Assembly (NCBI GenBank): GCA_017624915.1
Contig: JAGAMC010000013.1
Span: 1-52,928 of the forward strand
Length of the DNA: 52,928 nucleotides
Direction: 5' to 3'
DNA from: Oscillospiraceae bacterium
Lineage (GTDB): Bacteria; Bacillota; Clostridia; Oscillospirales; Oscillospiraceae
How positions within the stretch are numbered: the stretch's first letter is position 1; the number at the start of each line of letters is the position of its first letter. Both the position numbers and the translations under genes were made by a program. The notes beneath the pieces are model-generated. The model was not told the origin of the DNA. It saw nothing but the letters and a program-made list of their open reading frames with translations, and did no database searches. Shown here piece by piece: positions 17,100 to 25,844 of this stretch.

Positions 17100-18410
17100 A
17101 TGGATATGAAAAACTGCTCTGCCGGCTTCGCCCGGCTGGATATTACCGGCCCTCTGGGCGTACACATCGCCGGTTACTACAATGAGCGCATCGCCGACGG
17201 CGTGCTCGACCCCCTGTACGTCAATGCCGTGGCATTCGGTCAGGATGACAAGATCGCCGTGCTGCTGGTATGCGATATGCTGGGCATTTACAGCACCGCC
17301 GCCTTTGAGTTCCCCCGGCACGTGGCCCGGACTTTGGGCCTGCCCGAGGACTCCGTGTTCCTGTGCCACACCCACAGTCACACCACCCCGGCAGTGGCCC
17401 ACTACCGCGAGCCCTGCGACCCACAGTATGACGAGTGGTTCCTGCGCCGTCTGTGCGATGCCGCCAAGCTGGCTATCGACGATCTCAAGCCTGTGACCGA
17501 CGTACAAATCGCAGAAGATGACATTCCCGGCCTGACTTTCGTGCGCCGCTTCTACTATAAGGATGGTCACTTCCAGACCTGGGCTCCGGCCGACCGTTCC
17601 CTTATTGACCGCCCCGGCTGCGACGGCGACGATTCCGCCCGCCTGATCCGCATCCTGCGCGAGGATGACGAGATCGCCCTGGTCAACTACCAGCTCCACC
17701 CCGACTGTATCGGCGGCTGCAAGTACTCCGCCGACTTCCCCGGCGCCTTCCGCAACCGGATCGAGGCTGAACGTCCCAACGTCCACTGCGTGTTCCTCAA
17801 CGGCGCTGAGGGCCAGATGATCGGCACCAACTTCAACATCCCCGCCCCTCCCAAGGCTAAGGGAAGCGACCGGGCCGTCCGGGTGGGCAACCAGCTGGCC
17901 GAGGGTGTACTGCCCATGTTCGAGCGCTGCAAGTCCACCAACATGACCGGCCTGTCCTTCGGTCAGGATATCGTCCGGGCAAAGACCAAGCGCGATCCCG
18001 CCCGCATGCCCGAGGCCGAGCGGCTGATCGCCCTGCACGAGGCCGGCAAGGACGCCGAGATCGGCCCCCACTGGCACGCGACCCCTCTGGTAGCTGAAGC
18101 CTACGTTCTGCGCCGTCTGGAGGCAGAAAACACTGACTATTCCGATCTGGCCGTCTCCGCCATCTCCTTCTGCGGCATGGCACTTCTGGGCATCCCCGGC
18201 GAGCCCTTTAACGAGGTCGGCAAGCACATTCGCGCAAACTCCCCCTTCCCCGCCACCTGCGTGTGCTGCCAGGCCAACGGCTGCGAGGGCTATTACCCCA
18301 TTGCCGAGGCCTACGATCAGGGCGGCTACGAGCCCCGCAATACCCGCTACCCCAAGGGCACTGCGGAGCTGCTGATGGAGGCTGCCGACAAGCTGCTGGC
18401 CGGTCTATGA
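17100..18410 (+). CDS. Neutral/alkaline ceramidase-fold hydrolase, cytoplasmic
   Basis: 436 residues matching the N-terminal domain of neutral/alkaline non-lysosomal ceramidase. It opens with the SAGFARLDITGPLG strand, has a zinc-type CHTHSHTTP motif (H90, H92, H94) and a NGAEGQMIG block, and lacks the C-terminal domain of true ceramidases. There is no signal peptide, so it should act inside the cell on an imported compound, possibly an N-acylated sugar amine rather than ceramide. It starts an apparent three-gene operon with the CBM9-like and NagA-like genes. Confidence 0.8.
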   Translation: MDMKNCSAGFARLDITGPLGVHIAGYYNERIADGVLDPLYVNAVAFGQDDKIAVLLVCDMLGIYSTAAFEFPRHVARTLGLPEDSVFLCHTHSHTTPAVAHYREPCDPQYDEWFLRRLCDAAKLAIDDLKPVTDVQIAEDDIPGLTFVRRFYYKDGHFQTWAPADRSLIDRPGCDGDDSARLIRILREDDEIALVNYQLHPDCIGGCKYSADFPGAFRNRIEAERPNVHCVFLNGAEGQMIGTNFNIPAPPKAKGSDRAVRVGNQLAEGVLPMFERCKSTNMTGLSFGQDIVRAKTKRDPARMPEAERLIALHEAGKDAEIGPHWHATPLVAEAYVLRRLEAENTDYSDLAVSAISFCGMALLGIPGEPFNEVGKHIRANSPFPATCVCCQANGCEGYYPIAEAYDQGGYEPRNTRYPKGTAELLMEAADKLLAGL

Positions 18411-18460
18411 TAGAGCGACGCCACACTTTGCGGTAATTGCTTTGTTTGAAAGAGGTCAAT

Positions 18461-19075
18461 ATGAAAACTTATACCATTACCAAGGTCTCCGGTCAGCCGG
18501 ACTGGGAGGCCATCCCCGCCCTTGAGATGGACGTTTCCTACCGCAAGAAGCTGGAGGACATCCCCATCCGCGCCTGGACTCAGGTGGCCTACAACGAGGA
18601 CGCGCTTCTCATCCGCCAGCGGGCGCTGGAGCCCGTTCTGCGGACTGAACTGACCGGGCTGACCGACGAGGTCTGTGAGGACAGCTGCCTTGAACTGTTC
18701 TTCTGCCCTGTCGAAGGGGATCTGCGTTACTTTAATATTGAGTACACCCCCATCTGCAACCGTTTTCTGGGCTTTGGCAGCGGCATCCCTGACCTGGTTC
18801 GCCTGCTGCCCGACGAGAACAACGACCGGTTCGACCCCGTTGTCACCACCTTTGAGGGCGGGTGGGAGCTGACCTATCAGATCCCCTACGAGTTTATCCG
18901 CCGCTTCTTCCCCAACTTCGCCCCCGAAACGGGCAAGACCATGCGGGTCAACTGCTCCAAGTGCGGCAACAAGACCGTCACCCCCCACTGGCTGACCTGG
19001 AATCCCCTGCCCTATTCCGATACACATTTCACCTTCCACAACCCCAGCGAGTACGGACAGATGATTTTTGGCTGA
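18461..19075 (+). CDS. Carbohydrate-binding family 9-like protein
   Basis: 204 residues with a beta-sandwich pattern like the CBM9 family: WTQVAYNEDALLIRQ, CLELFFCP and YFNIEYTP blocks, ending with a DTHFTFHNPSEYGQMIFG tail. There is no signal peptide and no attached catalytic domain, so it is a stand-alone intracellular protein, unlike the secreted xylanase modules. Its role is unknown. It lies 50 bases after the ceramidase-like gene, with AAAGAGG before the ATG. Confidence 0.75.
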   Translation: MKTYTITKVSGQPDWEAIPALEMDVSYRKKLEDIPIRAWTQVAYNEDALLIRQRALEPVLRTELTGLTDEVCEDSCLELFFCPVEGDLRYFNIEYTPICNRFLGFGSGIPDLVRLLPDENNDRFDPVVTTFEGGWELTYQIPYEFIRRFFPNFAPETGKTMRVNCSKCGNKTVTPHWLTWNPLPYSDTHFTFHNPSEYGQMIFG

Positions 19076-19123
19076 CCCGTCCCCGCAAACAAATAAAATT
19101 TTATTTAAGAAAGGCCAATCAAT

Positions 19124-20284
19124 ATGCTTGCTATTATCAACGCTGAGCTTGTCATGCGCGACTACCTCATCCCCGAAGCTGTCCTGTTCGTAGAGGATGG
19201 CAAAATTGCCGGCTTCGGCGAGATGCGCAACACCCCCATCCCCGAGGGCTGCGAGATCCTGGACGCCAAGGGCCTGTATGTGGGCCCCGGTCTTGTGGAC
19301 ATCCACTGCCATGCCGGTGACGGGGTGCGGTTCCAGCACGACCCGTTCCACGCCGCCGCCCCCCACATGAAAAACGGCACCACCACCGTGCTTGCCACCC
19401 TGGGCTATGGCACCACGGTGCCCGACTATCTGGTGTTCATCGACCGCATCCGGGAGGCCATGAGCCAGCCCGGCGGTGCCAACATCGGCGGCATCTACAT
19501 GGAGGGCCCCTACATCAACACCGATTTCGGCTCCAACGCCCACCTCAACCCCTGGGCCGGCAAGCCCATCGTGTCCGAAGACTACCAGCCCGTGATCGAC
19601 AAGCTGGGCGATCTGGTCAAGGTTTGGGCTCTGGGCCCCGAGCGCGAGGGGATCGAGGAGTTTGTCAAGGCCGCCAAGAAGGGCAACCCCACCGTGAAGT
19701 TCACCGTGGGCCACTCCGAGGCCACTCCCCAGCAGATCGAGGCTCTGATGCCCTATGGCCTGTGCATCGGCACTCACCACACCAACGCCACCGGAACCAT
19801 CGTCAACTATCCCGAGTGCCGGGGCGTTTGCGTGGACGAAGCGGTCAACTACAACCACGACATCTACGCCGAGATCATCTCCGACAGTCTGGGCATCCAC
19901 GTGGATCCCTATATGCAGCGTCTGGTCCGCAAGATCAAGGGCGATGACCGGATCATCCTCATCACCGACCAGACCGCTCACAACGAGCCCACTCCTCCGG
20001 GCTTCGAGCATATCACCGACCTGTACTTCACTCCCCGTGCCGATGGTACGACCGATGTGTCCGGCTCCAAACTGACCCTGAACGTGGCCTGCCGCAACTG
20101 GATGAAGCACACCGGCGCCTCCATCGTGGACGCTTTCCGCTCCGCCTCCTACAACCCCTCCAGAGCCGTGGGCTTTACCGACCGCGGCGAGATCGCTGTG
20201 GGCAAGCGGGCCGACCTGATCATCACCGACCACAAGATGAACGTTTCCACCGTCCTGCTGGGCGGCAAGATGCAGAACATCTGA
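19124..20284 (+). CDS. N-acetylglucosamine-6-phosphate deacetylase-like amidohydrolase
   Basis: 386-residue cytoplasmic TIM-barrel amidohydrolase of the NagA group. Visible metal and catalytic residues are H61 and H63 (DIHCH), E127 (YMEGPY), H197 (GHSEAT), H218/H219 (GTHHTN) and D282 (ITDQ). Several surrounding residues differ from classical NagA, and the usual SDG becomes TDQ, so the substrate may be another N-acyl sugar. It sits last in the operon before a strong terminator. Together with the ceramidase-fold protein it suggests stepwise removal of N-acyl groups from an imported amino sugar. Confidence 0.8.
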   Translation: MLAIINAELVMRDYLIPEAVLFVEDGKIAGFGEMRNTPIPEGCEILDAKGLYVGPGLVDIHCHAGDGVRFQHDPFHAAAPHMKNGTTTVLATLGYGTTVPDYLVFIDRIREAMSQPGGANIGGIYMEGPYINTDFGSNAHLNPWAGKPIVSEDYQPVIDKLGDLVKVWALGPEREGIEEFVKAAKKGNPTVKFTVGHSEATPQQIEALMPYGLCIGTHHTNATGTIVNYPECRGVCVDEAVNYNHDIYAEIISDSLGIHVDPYMQRLVRKIKGDDRIILITDQTAHNEPTPPGFEHITDLYFTPRADGTTDVSGSKLTLNVACRNWMKHTGASIVDAFRSASYNPSRAVGFTDRGEIAVGKRADLIITDHKMNVSTVLLGGKMQNI

Positions 20285-20303
20285 TACGGTACGTCAACAA
20301 CAT

Positions 20304-20336
20304 AAAGGGCGCGCTGCCATTGGCAGCGCGCCCTTT
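20304..20336. terminator. Bidirectional terminator between NagA-like gene and pncB
   Basis: A perfect 15-bp stem (20304-20318 with 20322-20336) flanked by A- and T-runs on both sides. Confidence 0.9.
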
Positions 20337-20358
20337 TTATATGCAAACCGGTTGCGTC

Positions 20359-21801
20359 TTAATTCTTCTGATTGCCTGCTCCGTCAAGCAGGGAGCGCTT
20401 GATATCCCACAGCTTCTGGGACAGGTCCACGTAGTAGTTGTGGGGGTTCTCAAAACGCTTGACCTCGTCCCACAGGGCATCCACCTGCCGCTGGCAGTAG
20501 GCGCGGCTGGCCTGCAGATCAGGCACCTGATAAACAAGCTCGCCTTTCCGGAACACAGGAACCAACAGCTCCTTGGCCTCGTAATCGGTGTACACCTTGC
20601 GCTTCCAGGTCGCCTCCGGATCAAACAGCTCCAGAGGCTGGGTAAAGTCAAATTCTTCGTCGTGCAGGCAGATCAGATCGGCCTCCGCCTTTCCGCTGTC
20701 CTTGGAGAAGATGCGATACACCTTTTTAAAGTGGGGCGTGGTGATCTTGGCAGAGTTCTCGCTGATTTTGATTTTGGGGATAATGTTCCCCTGCTCGTCC
20801 TCGATGGCGGCCAGCTTGTAGACGCCGCCGAACACCGGCTCAGAGCGGGAGGTGATCAGCCGCTCGCCCACGCCGAAGGAGTCGATGCGGGCACCCTGAC
20901 GGACCAGATCGCGGATAATGTACTCATCCAGTGCGTTGGAGGCCACGATCTTACATTCGGTCAGTCCCGCCTCATCCAGCATCTGACGGGCTTTGCGGGA
21001 CAGGTAGGTCAAATCGCCGCTGTCCAGACGGATGCCGCAGCGGGTGATACCCTCCTCCTTGAACACCCGGATGGCGTTGGGCACACCGGACTTGAGCACG
21101 TTATAGGTGTCCACCAGCAGGGTTGCATTGTTGGGGTAGAGCTTGCAGTAGGTCTTGAATGCCGTATACTCATCCGGGAACATCTGCACCCAGGAGTGGG
21201 CCATGGTGCCCGTGGCAGGGGCGCCGAACCACTGGTCTGCCATGGTACAGGCGGTGGCTGCACAGCCGGCGATGTAACTGGCTCTTGCGCCCAGAATAGC
21301 GCCATCCGCACCCTGAGCCCGGCGGGAGCCAAACTCGGCCACCGGCCGGCCCTCCGCGGCCCGGACGATGCGGTTGGACTTGGTGGCGATCAGGCACTGG
21401 TGGTTCATGGTCAGCAGCAGGAACGTCTCAATAAACTGGGCCTGAATGGCAGGGGCGCGCACGGTAATGATGGGCTCGTTGGGGAACACAGGGGTGCCTT
21501 CAGGCACGGCCCAGATGTCACCGGTGAACTTGAAATTGCGCAGATAGTCCAGAAAGCCCTCATCAAAACAGCCCTTGGAGCGCAGGTACTCAATGTCTTC
21601 CTCGTCAAACTTCAGGTCCCGGACATACTCCACCACCTGAGCGAGACCTGCCGCGATGGCAAAGCCGCCGTTGTCGGGCACAGAGCGGTAGAACATATCA
21701 AAGTAGCAGATCCGGTCGGCCAGGTCGGCACGGAAGTAACCGTTGCTCATGGTCAGCTGGTAATAATCGCACAGCATGGTAAGATTGGTTTTCGCTTTCA
21801 T
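20359..21801 (-). CDS. pncB: Nicotinate phosphoribosyltransferase
   Basis: 480 residues. It converts nicotinate and PRPP to nicotinate mononucleotide, the entry step of NAD salvage. Family marks are YYQLTMSNGYF near the N-terminus, FGSRRAQGADGA, the catalytic histidine region GTMAHSW and the phosphate-binding IRLDSGDL. It is transcribed alone from a good promoter with an inverted repeat at the start site that resembles the one near the NiaR-adjacent transporter, so NiaR repression is likely. Confidence 0.95.
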   Translation of the reverse strand: MKAKTNLTMLCDYYQLTMSNGYFRADLADRICYFDMFYRSVPDNGGFAIAAGLAQVVEYVRDLKFDEEDIEYLRSKGCFDEGFLDYLRNFKFTGDIWAVPEGTPVFPNEPIITVRAPAIQAQFIETFLLLTMNHQCLIATKSNRIVRAAEGRPVAEFGSRRAQGADGAILGARASYIAGCAATACTMADQWFGAPATGTMAHSWVQMFPDEYTAFKTYCKLYPNNATLLVDTYNVLKSGVPNAIRVFKEEGITRCGIRLDSGDLTYLSRKARQMLDEAGLTECKIVASNALDEYIIRDLVRQGARIDSFGVGERLITSRSEPVFGGVYKLAAIEDEQGNIIPKIKISENSAKITTPHFKKVYRIFSKDSGKAEADLICLHDEEFDFTQPLELFDPEATWKRKVYTDYEAKELLVPVFRKGELVYQVPDLQASRAYCQRQVDALWDEVKRFENPHNYYVDLSQKLWDIKRSLLDGAGNQKN

Positions 21802-21842
21802 CCTGCCGGATGCCTCCTTATAAGCGGCCTGAGCCGCCGGGA

Positions 21843-21862
21843 ACAGGTGTCTTGTCCCCTGT
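21843..21862. promoter_or_regulatory. Putative NiaR operator at pncB
   Basis: ACAGGTGTC (21843-21851), TT and GTCCCCTGT (21854-21862) form an inverted repeat with 7 of 9 positions pairing. It lies just downstream of the pncB -10 box, at or after the expected start of transcription. The ACAGGTGTC arm is identical to an arm of the larger repeat at 25874-25905. The NiaR link is inference from gene function and neighbourhood. Confidence 0.6.
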
Positions 21863-21874
21863 CAAATTGATACT

Positions 21875-21903
21875 ATTATATCCGATGCCGCCGCGGTTGG
21901 CAA
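21875..21903 (-). promoter_or_regulatory. Promoter of pncB
   Basis: Leftward -35 TTGCCA (21898-21903), a 17-base spacer and a perfect -10 TATAAT (21875-21880). Confidence 0.8.
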
Positions 21904-21967
21904 GAGGGAGGATTAATTTCCTCCAGAGCGGGCATATTTAACTATCCATAACAAAGGAGGGTTCTCT

Positions 21968-22558
21968 ATGTCCGTTGACCTTGCCAAAAGCCAGACCTGT
22001 CTGAACCTCATGCGCGCCTTTGCCGGAGAGAGTCAGGCACGAAACCGCTACACCATGGCCGCCGAAATTGCCCGGGGCCAGGGTCTGTTCGTCATCCAGC
22101 GCGTGTTTCAATTCACCGCCGATCAGGAACTTGCCCATGCGAAGCTCTTCTACCGCCATCTGCAGGAGCTGTCCGGTCAGAACCTGAAAATCGACGGCAC
22201 CTACCCCGTCGATCTGTACCCCGACACCCTGTCCCAGCTGCGGGCGGCCCAGCACAACGAATATCAGGAGTGGGAGCACGACTACCGGGAGTTCGGCCGT
22301 ATTGCCCGTGAGGAGGGTTTTGAGGAGATCGGCAAGCACTTTGAAACTATTGCCGACATCGAGCGGGTCCACGGCGACCGCTTCGGGCGGTTCGCCGATC
22401 TGGTGGAGAGCGGAGAACTGTTTTCTGCCAAGGAGAAGGTGCGCTGGATCTGCCTGAACTGCGGACACGTGGTGGAAGGCAGTCTGGCTCCCGCCCACTG
22501 CACCGTGTGCAAGCACCCACAGGGCTACTTCGTACGCATGGACTGCTCGCCCTTCTGA
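21968..22558 (+). CDS. Rubrerythrin
   Basis: 196-residue cytoplasmic non-haem iron protein that reduces hydrogen peroxide in anaerobes. The four-helix di-iron domain shows E21 (GESQAR), E54 and H57 (ADQELAHAK) and E-containing helices near 90-125. The C-terminal rubredoxin-like domain has CLNCGH and CTVCKHP iron-binding pairs. AAAGGAGGG precedes ATG 21968. It is a single-gene unit ended by a terminator. Confidence 0.94.
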   Translation: MSVDLAKSQTCLNLMRAFAGESQARNRYTMAAEIARGQGLFVIQRVFQFTADQELAHAKLFYRHLQELSGQNLKIDGTYPVDLYPDTLSQLRAAQHNEYQEWEHDYREFGRIAREEGFEEIGKHFETIADIERVHGDRFGRFADLVESGELFSAKEKVRWICLNCGHVVEGSLAPAHCTVCKHPQGYFVRMDCSPF

Positions 22559-22564
22559 GCAAAA

Positions 22565-22594
22565 AACGCCCCGCCGTTTTCACGGCGGGGCGTT
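22565..22594. terminator. Terminator between rubrerythrin and proS
   Basis: A perfect 13-bp stem (22565-22577 with 22582-22594, loop TTTC) with T-rich sequence downstream and an A-run upstream. It can serve both converging genes. Confidence 0.85.
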
Positions 22595-22612
22595 GGTTCG
22601 TTTTTCTGTTGT

Positions 22613-24058
22613 TTAGTATGCCACGCCCCAGTAAATCATGTGCTTGGCGGGCTTTGCGCAGCACACGCAGGTGTCGGACACCTTCTCCTGCACCAGCGGC
22701 ATGCAGCGGGAGGAGACACCGGCCTCCTCTTTCATCTTCAGCTCGCACGCCAGCTCGCCGCACCACATGGTCTTGGCAAAGCCGCCCTGAGTCTGGATAA
22801 AGTCCTTGACCTCGTCCACAGTCAGGCAGGTGCGGGTGTTGTTCTCCAGATTGGCCTTGGCCCGGGCGAACAGGCCGTCGTGCACCTCGTCCAGCAGCTT
22901 GGCCACGGTGGCCTCCAGCTCAGCCAGAGGGACGAACACCTTCTCGCCGTTGTCACGGCGGCAGATGCAGCACTGACCCTTCTCCATATCCTTGGGGCCG
23001 ATCTCCACCCGCAGGGGCACGCCCTTCATCTCGTACTCGGCGGCCTTCCAGCCCATGGACTGGTCGGAGTCGTCCATCTTGGCGCGCACGCCGGCGGCGG
23101 TCAGGCGGTCAAGCAGGTCGGCGGCGGCGTCCAGCACGCCCTCCTTATGCTGGGCCACGGGGATGACCATGGCCTGAATGGGGGCGATGCGGGGGGGCAG
23201 AACCAGACCGTTGTTGTCGCCGTGGGTCATGATAATGCCGCCGATCATGCGGGTGGATACGCCCCAGCTGGTCTGGTGGGGATAATGCAGGGTGTTGTCC
23301 TTGCCGGTGTAGGTGATGTCAAAGGCCTTGGCAAAGCCGTCGCCAAAGTAGTGGGAGGTGCCGGACTGGAGGGCCTTCTTGTCGTGCATCATGCACTCCA
23401 CGGTGTAGGTCTCCTCCGCGCCGTTGAACTTCTCCTTGTCGGTCTTGCGGCCCTTGACCACGGGCATGGCCAGCACGTTTTCAAGGAAGTCGGCATAGAC
23501 ATTGAGCATCTGTTCGGTCTCCCGCCGGGCCTCCTCCTCGGTGGCGTGCATGGTGTGGCCCTCCTGCCACAGGAATTCCCGGTGGCGCAGGAAGGGGCGG
23601 GAAGTCTTCTCCCAGCGCAGGACAGAGCACCACTGGTTATACTTCTTGGGCAGGTCCCGGTGGGAGTGGATGATGTTCTTGAAGTGCTCGCAGAACAGGG
23701 TCTCGGAGGTGGGACGGATGCAGTAGCGCTCCTCCAGCTTGTCACTGCCGCCATAGGTGACCCAGGCGCACTCGGGGGCAAAGCCCTCCACATGGTCCTT
23801 CTCCTTCTGGAGCAGGGACTCGGGGATCAGCATGGGCATGGACACATTTTCATGTCCGGTCTTCTTGAACATATCATCCAGAGTGCGCTGGATGTTCTCC
23901 CAAATGGCATAGCCGTAGGGACGGTAGATAAACATGCCCTTGATGGAGGAGTAGTCGATCAGCTCCGCCTTTTTGCACACATCGGTGTACCACTGGGCAA
24001 AGTCCACCTCCATGTCGGTGATCTGCTCCACCTGCTTTTTATTGGTATCCTTAGCCAT
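22613..24058 (-). CDS. proS: Prolyl-tRNA synthetase (short, archaeal-type)
   Basis: 481-residue class II synthetase charging tRNA-Pro. Motif 2 and 3 regions are visible ([37 protein letters not shown]), then the anticodon-binding domain ([12 protein letters not shown]) and the C-terminal zinc-type domain ending [18 protein letters not shown]. No editing insert lies between motifs 2 and 3, as expected for the archaeal/eukaryote-like (type 3) form common in clostridia. The leader is short and I see no T-box. Confidence 0.96.
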   Translation of the reverse strand: MAKDTNKKQVEQITDMEVDFAQWYTDVCKKAELIDYSSIKGMFIYRPYGYAIWENIQRTLDDMFKKTGHENVSMPMLIPESLLQKEKDHVEGFAPECAWVTYGGSDKLEERYCIRPTSETLFCEHFKNIIHSHRDLPKKYNQWCSVLRWEKTSRPFLRHREFLWQEGHTMHATEEEARRETEQMLNVYADFLENVLAMPVVKGRKTDKEKFNGAEETYTVECMMHDKKALQSGTSHYFGDGFAKAFDITYTGKDNTLHYPHQTSWGVSTRMIGGIIMTHGDNNGLVLPPRIAPIQAMVIPVAQHKEGVLDAAADLLDRLTAAGVRAKMDDSDQSMGWKAAEYEMKGVPLRVEIGPKDMEKGQCCICRRDNGEKVFVPLAELEATVAKLLDEVHDGLFARAKANLENNTRTCLTVDEVKDFIQTQGGFAKTMWCGELACELKMKEEAGVSSRCMPLVQEKVSDTCVCCAKPAKHMIYWGVAY

Positions 24059-24104
24059 ATCGTTTCAGTCCTTTATAAAAAGAATGTTGTCTGCAGTATT
24101 CTTT

Positions 24105-24133
24105 ATTGTATAAATACCGGGAAGAAAAGTCAA
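24105..24133 (-). promoter_or_regulatory. Promoter of proS
   Basis: Leftward TTGACT (24128-24133), a 17-base spacer and TACAAT (24105-24110), about 45 bases from the ATG. Confidence 0.75.
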
Positions 24134-24179
24134 GGTCTGCCGGAAAGTTTCCCCGCGCATTCCTCCGGGCAAAAAAACA

Positions 24180-24201
24180 GCGGCGGACCGAAGTCCGCCG
24201 C
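24180..24201 (-). terminator. Hairpin at the 3' end of the four-helix membrane protein gene
   Basis: A 9-bp GC-rich stem with loop CGAA lies just after the leftward stop codon region and is flanked by an A/T-run on each side. Confidence 0.7.
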
Positions 24202-24207
24202 CATTTT

Positions 24208-24594
24208 TCACTTCTTGCTGAAAAAGTAGAGATAGACCGGATAACTCAGGGCCAGCACCAGAATGCCCGCCATACCGATCACGATGCCCAGCAGCAGGAA
24301 TACTTTACCCGTCTGGGTCAGGGCAAGAGACATGCCGATGCCCAGCAGCAGGCAGCCCACCAGACCGCTGAGGATAGCCGCCAGCGTGGTCTTTTCCACA
24401 TGGAGGGGCGTTCTGGGATGCTCCTTGCGGTACATGGGGTAAATGGGCAGCAGAATCAGCACACCCAACACACAGGCCACCACGCCCGGCCAGAACAGGT
24501 CCCACTCCGGAATCAGACACATGCACATACCCACAGAAAAAATCAAACCGCCCACGGTGCCCAGAACGATCTGGATCAAAGTCTCCTTTTTCAT
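24208..24594 (-). CDS. Four-helix membrane protein with internal duplication
   Basis: 128 residues, four predicted membrane helices. The two halves look like copies: SVGMCMCLIPEW...GVLILLPIYPMYRK and GIGMSLALTQTG...GILVLALSYPVYLY, each a helix pair ending in a YPxY motif. No family was recognised. It is divergent from a TetR gene, with overlapping promoters and a shared palindrome, so it is probably the regulated target of that repressor. It could be a small transporter or envelope stress protein. Confidence 0.65.
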   Translation of the reverse strand: MKKETLIQIVLGTVGGLIFSVGMCMCLIPEWDLFWPGVVACVLGVLILLPIYPMYRKEHPRTPLHVEKTTLAAILSGLVGCLLLGIGMSLALTQTGKVFLLLGIVIGMAGILVLALSYPVYLYFFSKK

Positions 24595-24616
24595 ATTTCA
24601 CACTCCTTTTATTATT

Positions 24617-24689
24617 GCAACACTTGTTGCTTTAATCAATTTGGAGTATACTTTAGTTGCACACACAAAACAAGCAACAGCTTTTGTGT
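24617..24689. promoter_or_regulatory. Overlapping divergent promoters with TetR-type operator
   Basis: Rightward: TTGTTG (24624-24629), 17 bases, TATACT (24647-24652). Leftward: TTGTTT (24668-24673), 17 bases, TATACT (24645-24650); both share the symmetric AGTATACT. GCAACACTTGTTGC (24617-24630) is a palindrome over the rightward -35. ACACAAAA (24663-24670) and TTTTGTGT (24682-24689) form a second inverted repeat, with a GCAACA half-site between its arms. Confidence 0.65.
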
Positions 24690-24715
24690 TTTTGTTGTTT
24701 TAATGGAGGAGCGCC

Positions 24716-25240
24716 ATGAATACCGCCAATAATCGCCGCCGCAAAGACAGCCAGACCCGACTGGAAAATGCCTTCATCCACCTGTTGGAACACAGGGACA
24801 TTGCCGACATCACCGTCACCGACCTGTGTCAGGCGGCACAGGTCAACCGCTCCACGTTTTATTCCAACTACGAAGATATCTATCATATGGCCGTGGGGCT
24901 GCAGCAGCGGCTGGCGCAGGAAGTGCTGGACTCCTTCCGTCCTCTTTCAGAGGGCGAGGGCTACGAGGACCGCTGTATGCTGGCCCTGTTCCACATGATC
25001 CGGGATAACCAGAACCTGTTCAAGGCCTGCTTTCAGTTGGGCATTGACCAACTGGACCCCCAGTGGCCTCTCGATGCAAAAAACGCCCGTCTGCGCTATA
25101 ACAATCAGCATTTGGACTATCATGTTGCTTTCTTCCGGGCGGGGCTGAATGCCATCATCCGCCACTGGCTGGAGCTGAGCTGCGCCCAAGATCCGGAGGA
25201 ACTGCTGGACATCCTGCACCGGGAATACGGCGTCCTGTAA
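24716..25240 (+). CDS. TetR family transcriptional regulator
   Basis: 174 residues. The N-terminal DNA-binding domain has the helix-turn-helix TVTDLCQAAQVNRSTFYSNY (about 37-56), followed by an all-helical ligand/dimer domain. The C-terminal region resembles the group of TetR proteins in Firmicutes with RHWLELSCAQDPEELLDIL endings. GGAGGAG precedes the ATG. It likely represses itself and the divergent membrane protein gene. Confidence 0.88.
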   Translation: MNTANNRRRKDSQTRLENAFIHLLEHRDIADITVTDLCQAAQVNRSTFYSNYEDIYHMAVGLQQRLAQEVLDSFRPLSEGEGYEDRCMLALFHMIRDNQNLFKACFQLGIDQLDPQWPLDAKNARLRYNNQHLDYHVAFFRAGLNAIIRHWLELSCAQDPEELLDILHREYGVL

Positions 25241-25247
25241 CCCTCTC

Positions 25248-25276
25248 TTGCGTCCCGGCCGCCCGCGTGATATACT
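25248..25276 (+). promoter_or_regulatory. Promoter of niaR, possibly leaderless
   Basis: TTGCGT (25248-25253), a 17-base spacer and TATACT (25271-25276). ATG 25283 lies only six bases past the -10 box, so the transcript would begin at or near the start codon. Confidence 0.55.
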
Positions 25277-25282
25277 ACCGTC

Positions 25283-25828
25283 ATGACATCCATCCTGACA
25301 AAGGAAGTGACCTTTTTGGACGCACAGGAGAGAAGAAACGCAGTCGCCCGTGAACTGGAATCCTCCCCCGCTCCCGTCAGCGCCACCGCGCTGGCAAAGC
25401 AGTTTTCCGTCAGCCGCCAGATCATCGTGGGCGACATTGCCCTTTTGCGGGCGGCGGGCGCCGACATCACCGCCACCCCCAGAGGATACATCACCCCCCG
25501 CTCCGCCGCCGGCGTCAGGCGCACGCTGGCCTGCCGCCACAGCGGCGAAGATATGGAGGCGGAACTCAATGCCATCGTGGACCATGGCTGCACCGTTCTG
25601 GACGTGATCGTGGACCATCCCATCTACGGCCAGCTGACAGGCCCGCTGAACCTGTCCAACCGCTACGAGGTGAGCCAGTTCATCCTGCACTGCCGGGAGG
25701 AGTCTGCCGCCCCCCTGTCCCTGCTGACCGAGGGCATCCACCTGCACACCGTCCTGTGCCCCGACGAGCAGGCCTTCTCCCGGGTCCGGGAGGCCCTGAG
25801 ACAGCAGAATGTGCTTTTGGAGGACTGA
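25283..25828 (+). CDS. niaR: Niacin-responsive repressor NiaR
   Basis: 181 residues as drawn. The N-terminal winged helix (SATALAKQFSVSRQIIVGDIALLRAAG, about 34-60) is followed by the 3H domain with conserved histidines (CRHSGEDME, VDHPIYGQL, EGIHLHTV). NiaR binds nicotinic acid and represses niacin salvage and uptake genes. Start is uncertain: ATG 25283 has no ribosome site and may head a leaderless mRNA, while TTG 25316 has AAGGAAG eight bases upstream and would give 170 residues starting at DAQERR. It is followed by a transporter with a palindromic operator. Confidence 0.88.
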   Translation: MTSILTKEVTFLDAQERRNAVARELESSPAPVSATALAKQFSVSRQIIVGDIALLRAAGADITATPRGYITPRSAAGVRRTLACRHSGEDMEAELNAIVDHGCTVLDVIVDHPIYGQLTGPLNLSNRYEVSQFILHCREESAAPLSLLTEGIHLHTVLCPDEQAFSRVREALRQQNVLLED

Positions 25829-25844
25829 ATCTTTTGTCCGGGTA

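Noticed and set aside
24059-24180. T-box or other riboswitch before proS
   Set aside because: The promoter leaves a leader of only about 40 bases, too short, and no T-box sequence (TGGNACCGCG type) is present.
22640-24229. Long rightward frame opposite proS
   Set aside because: proS is unmistakable on the other strand; this frame is Gly/Val/Leu/His-rich shadow sequence.
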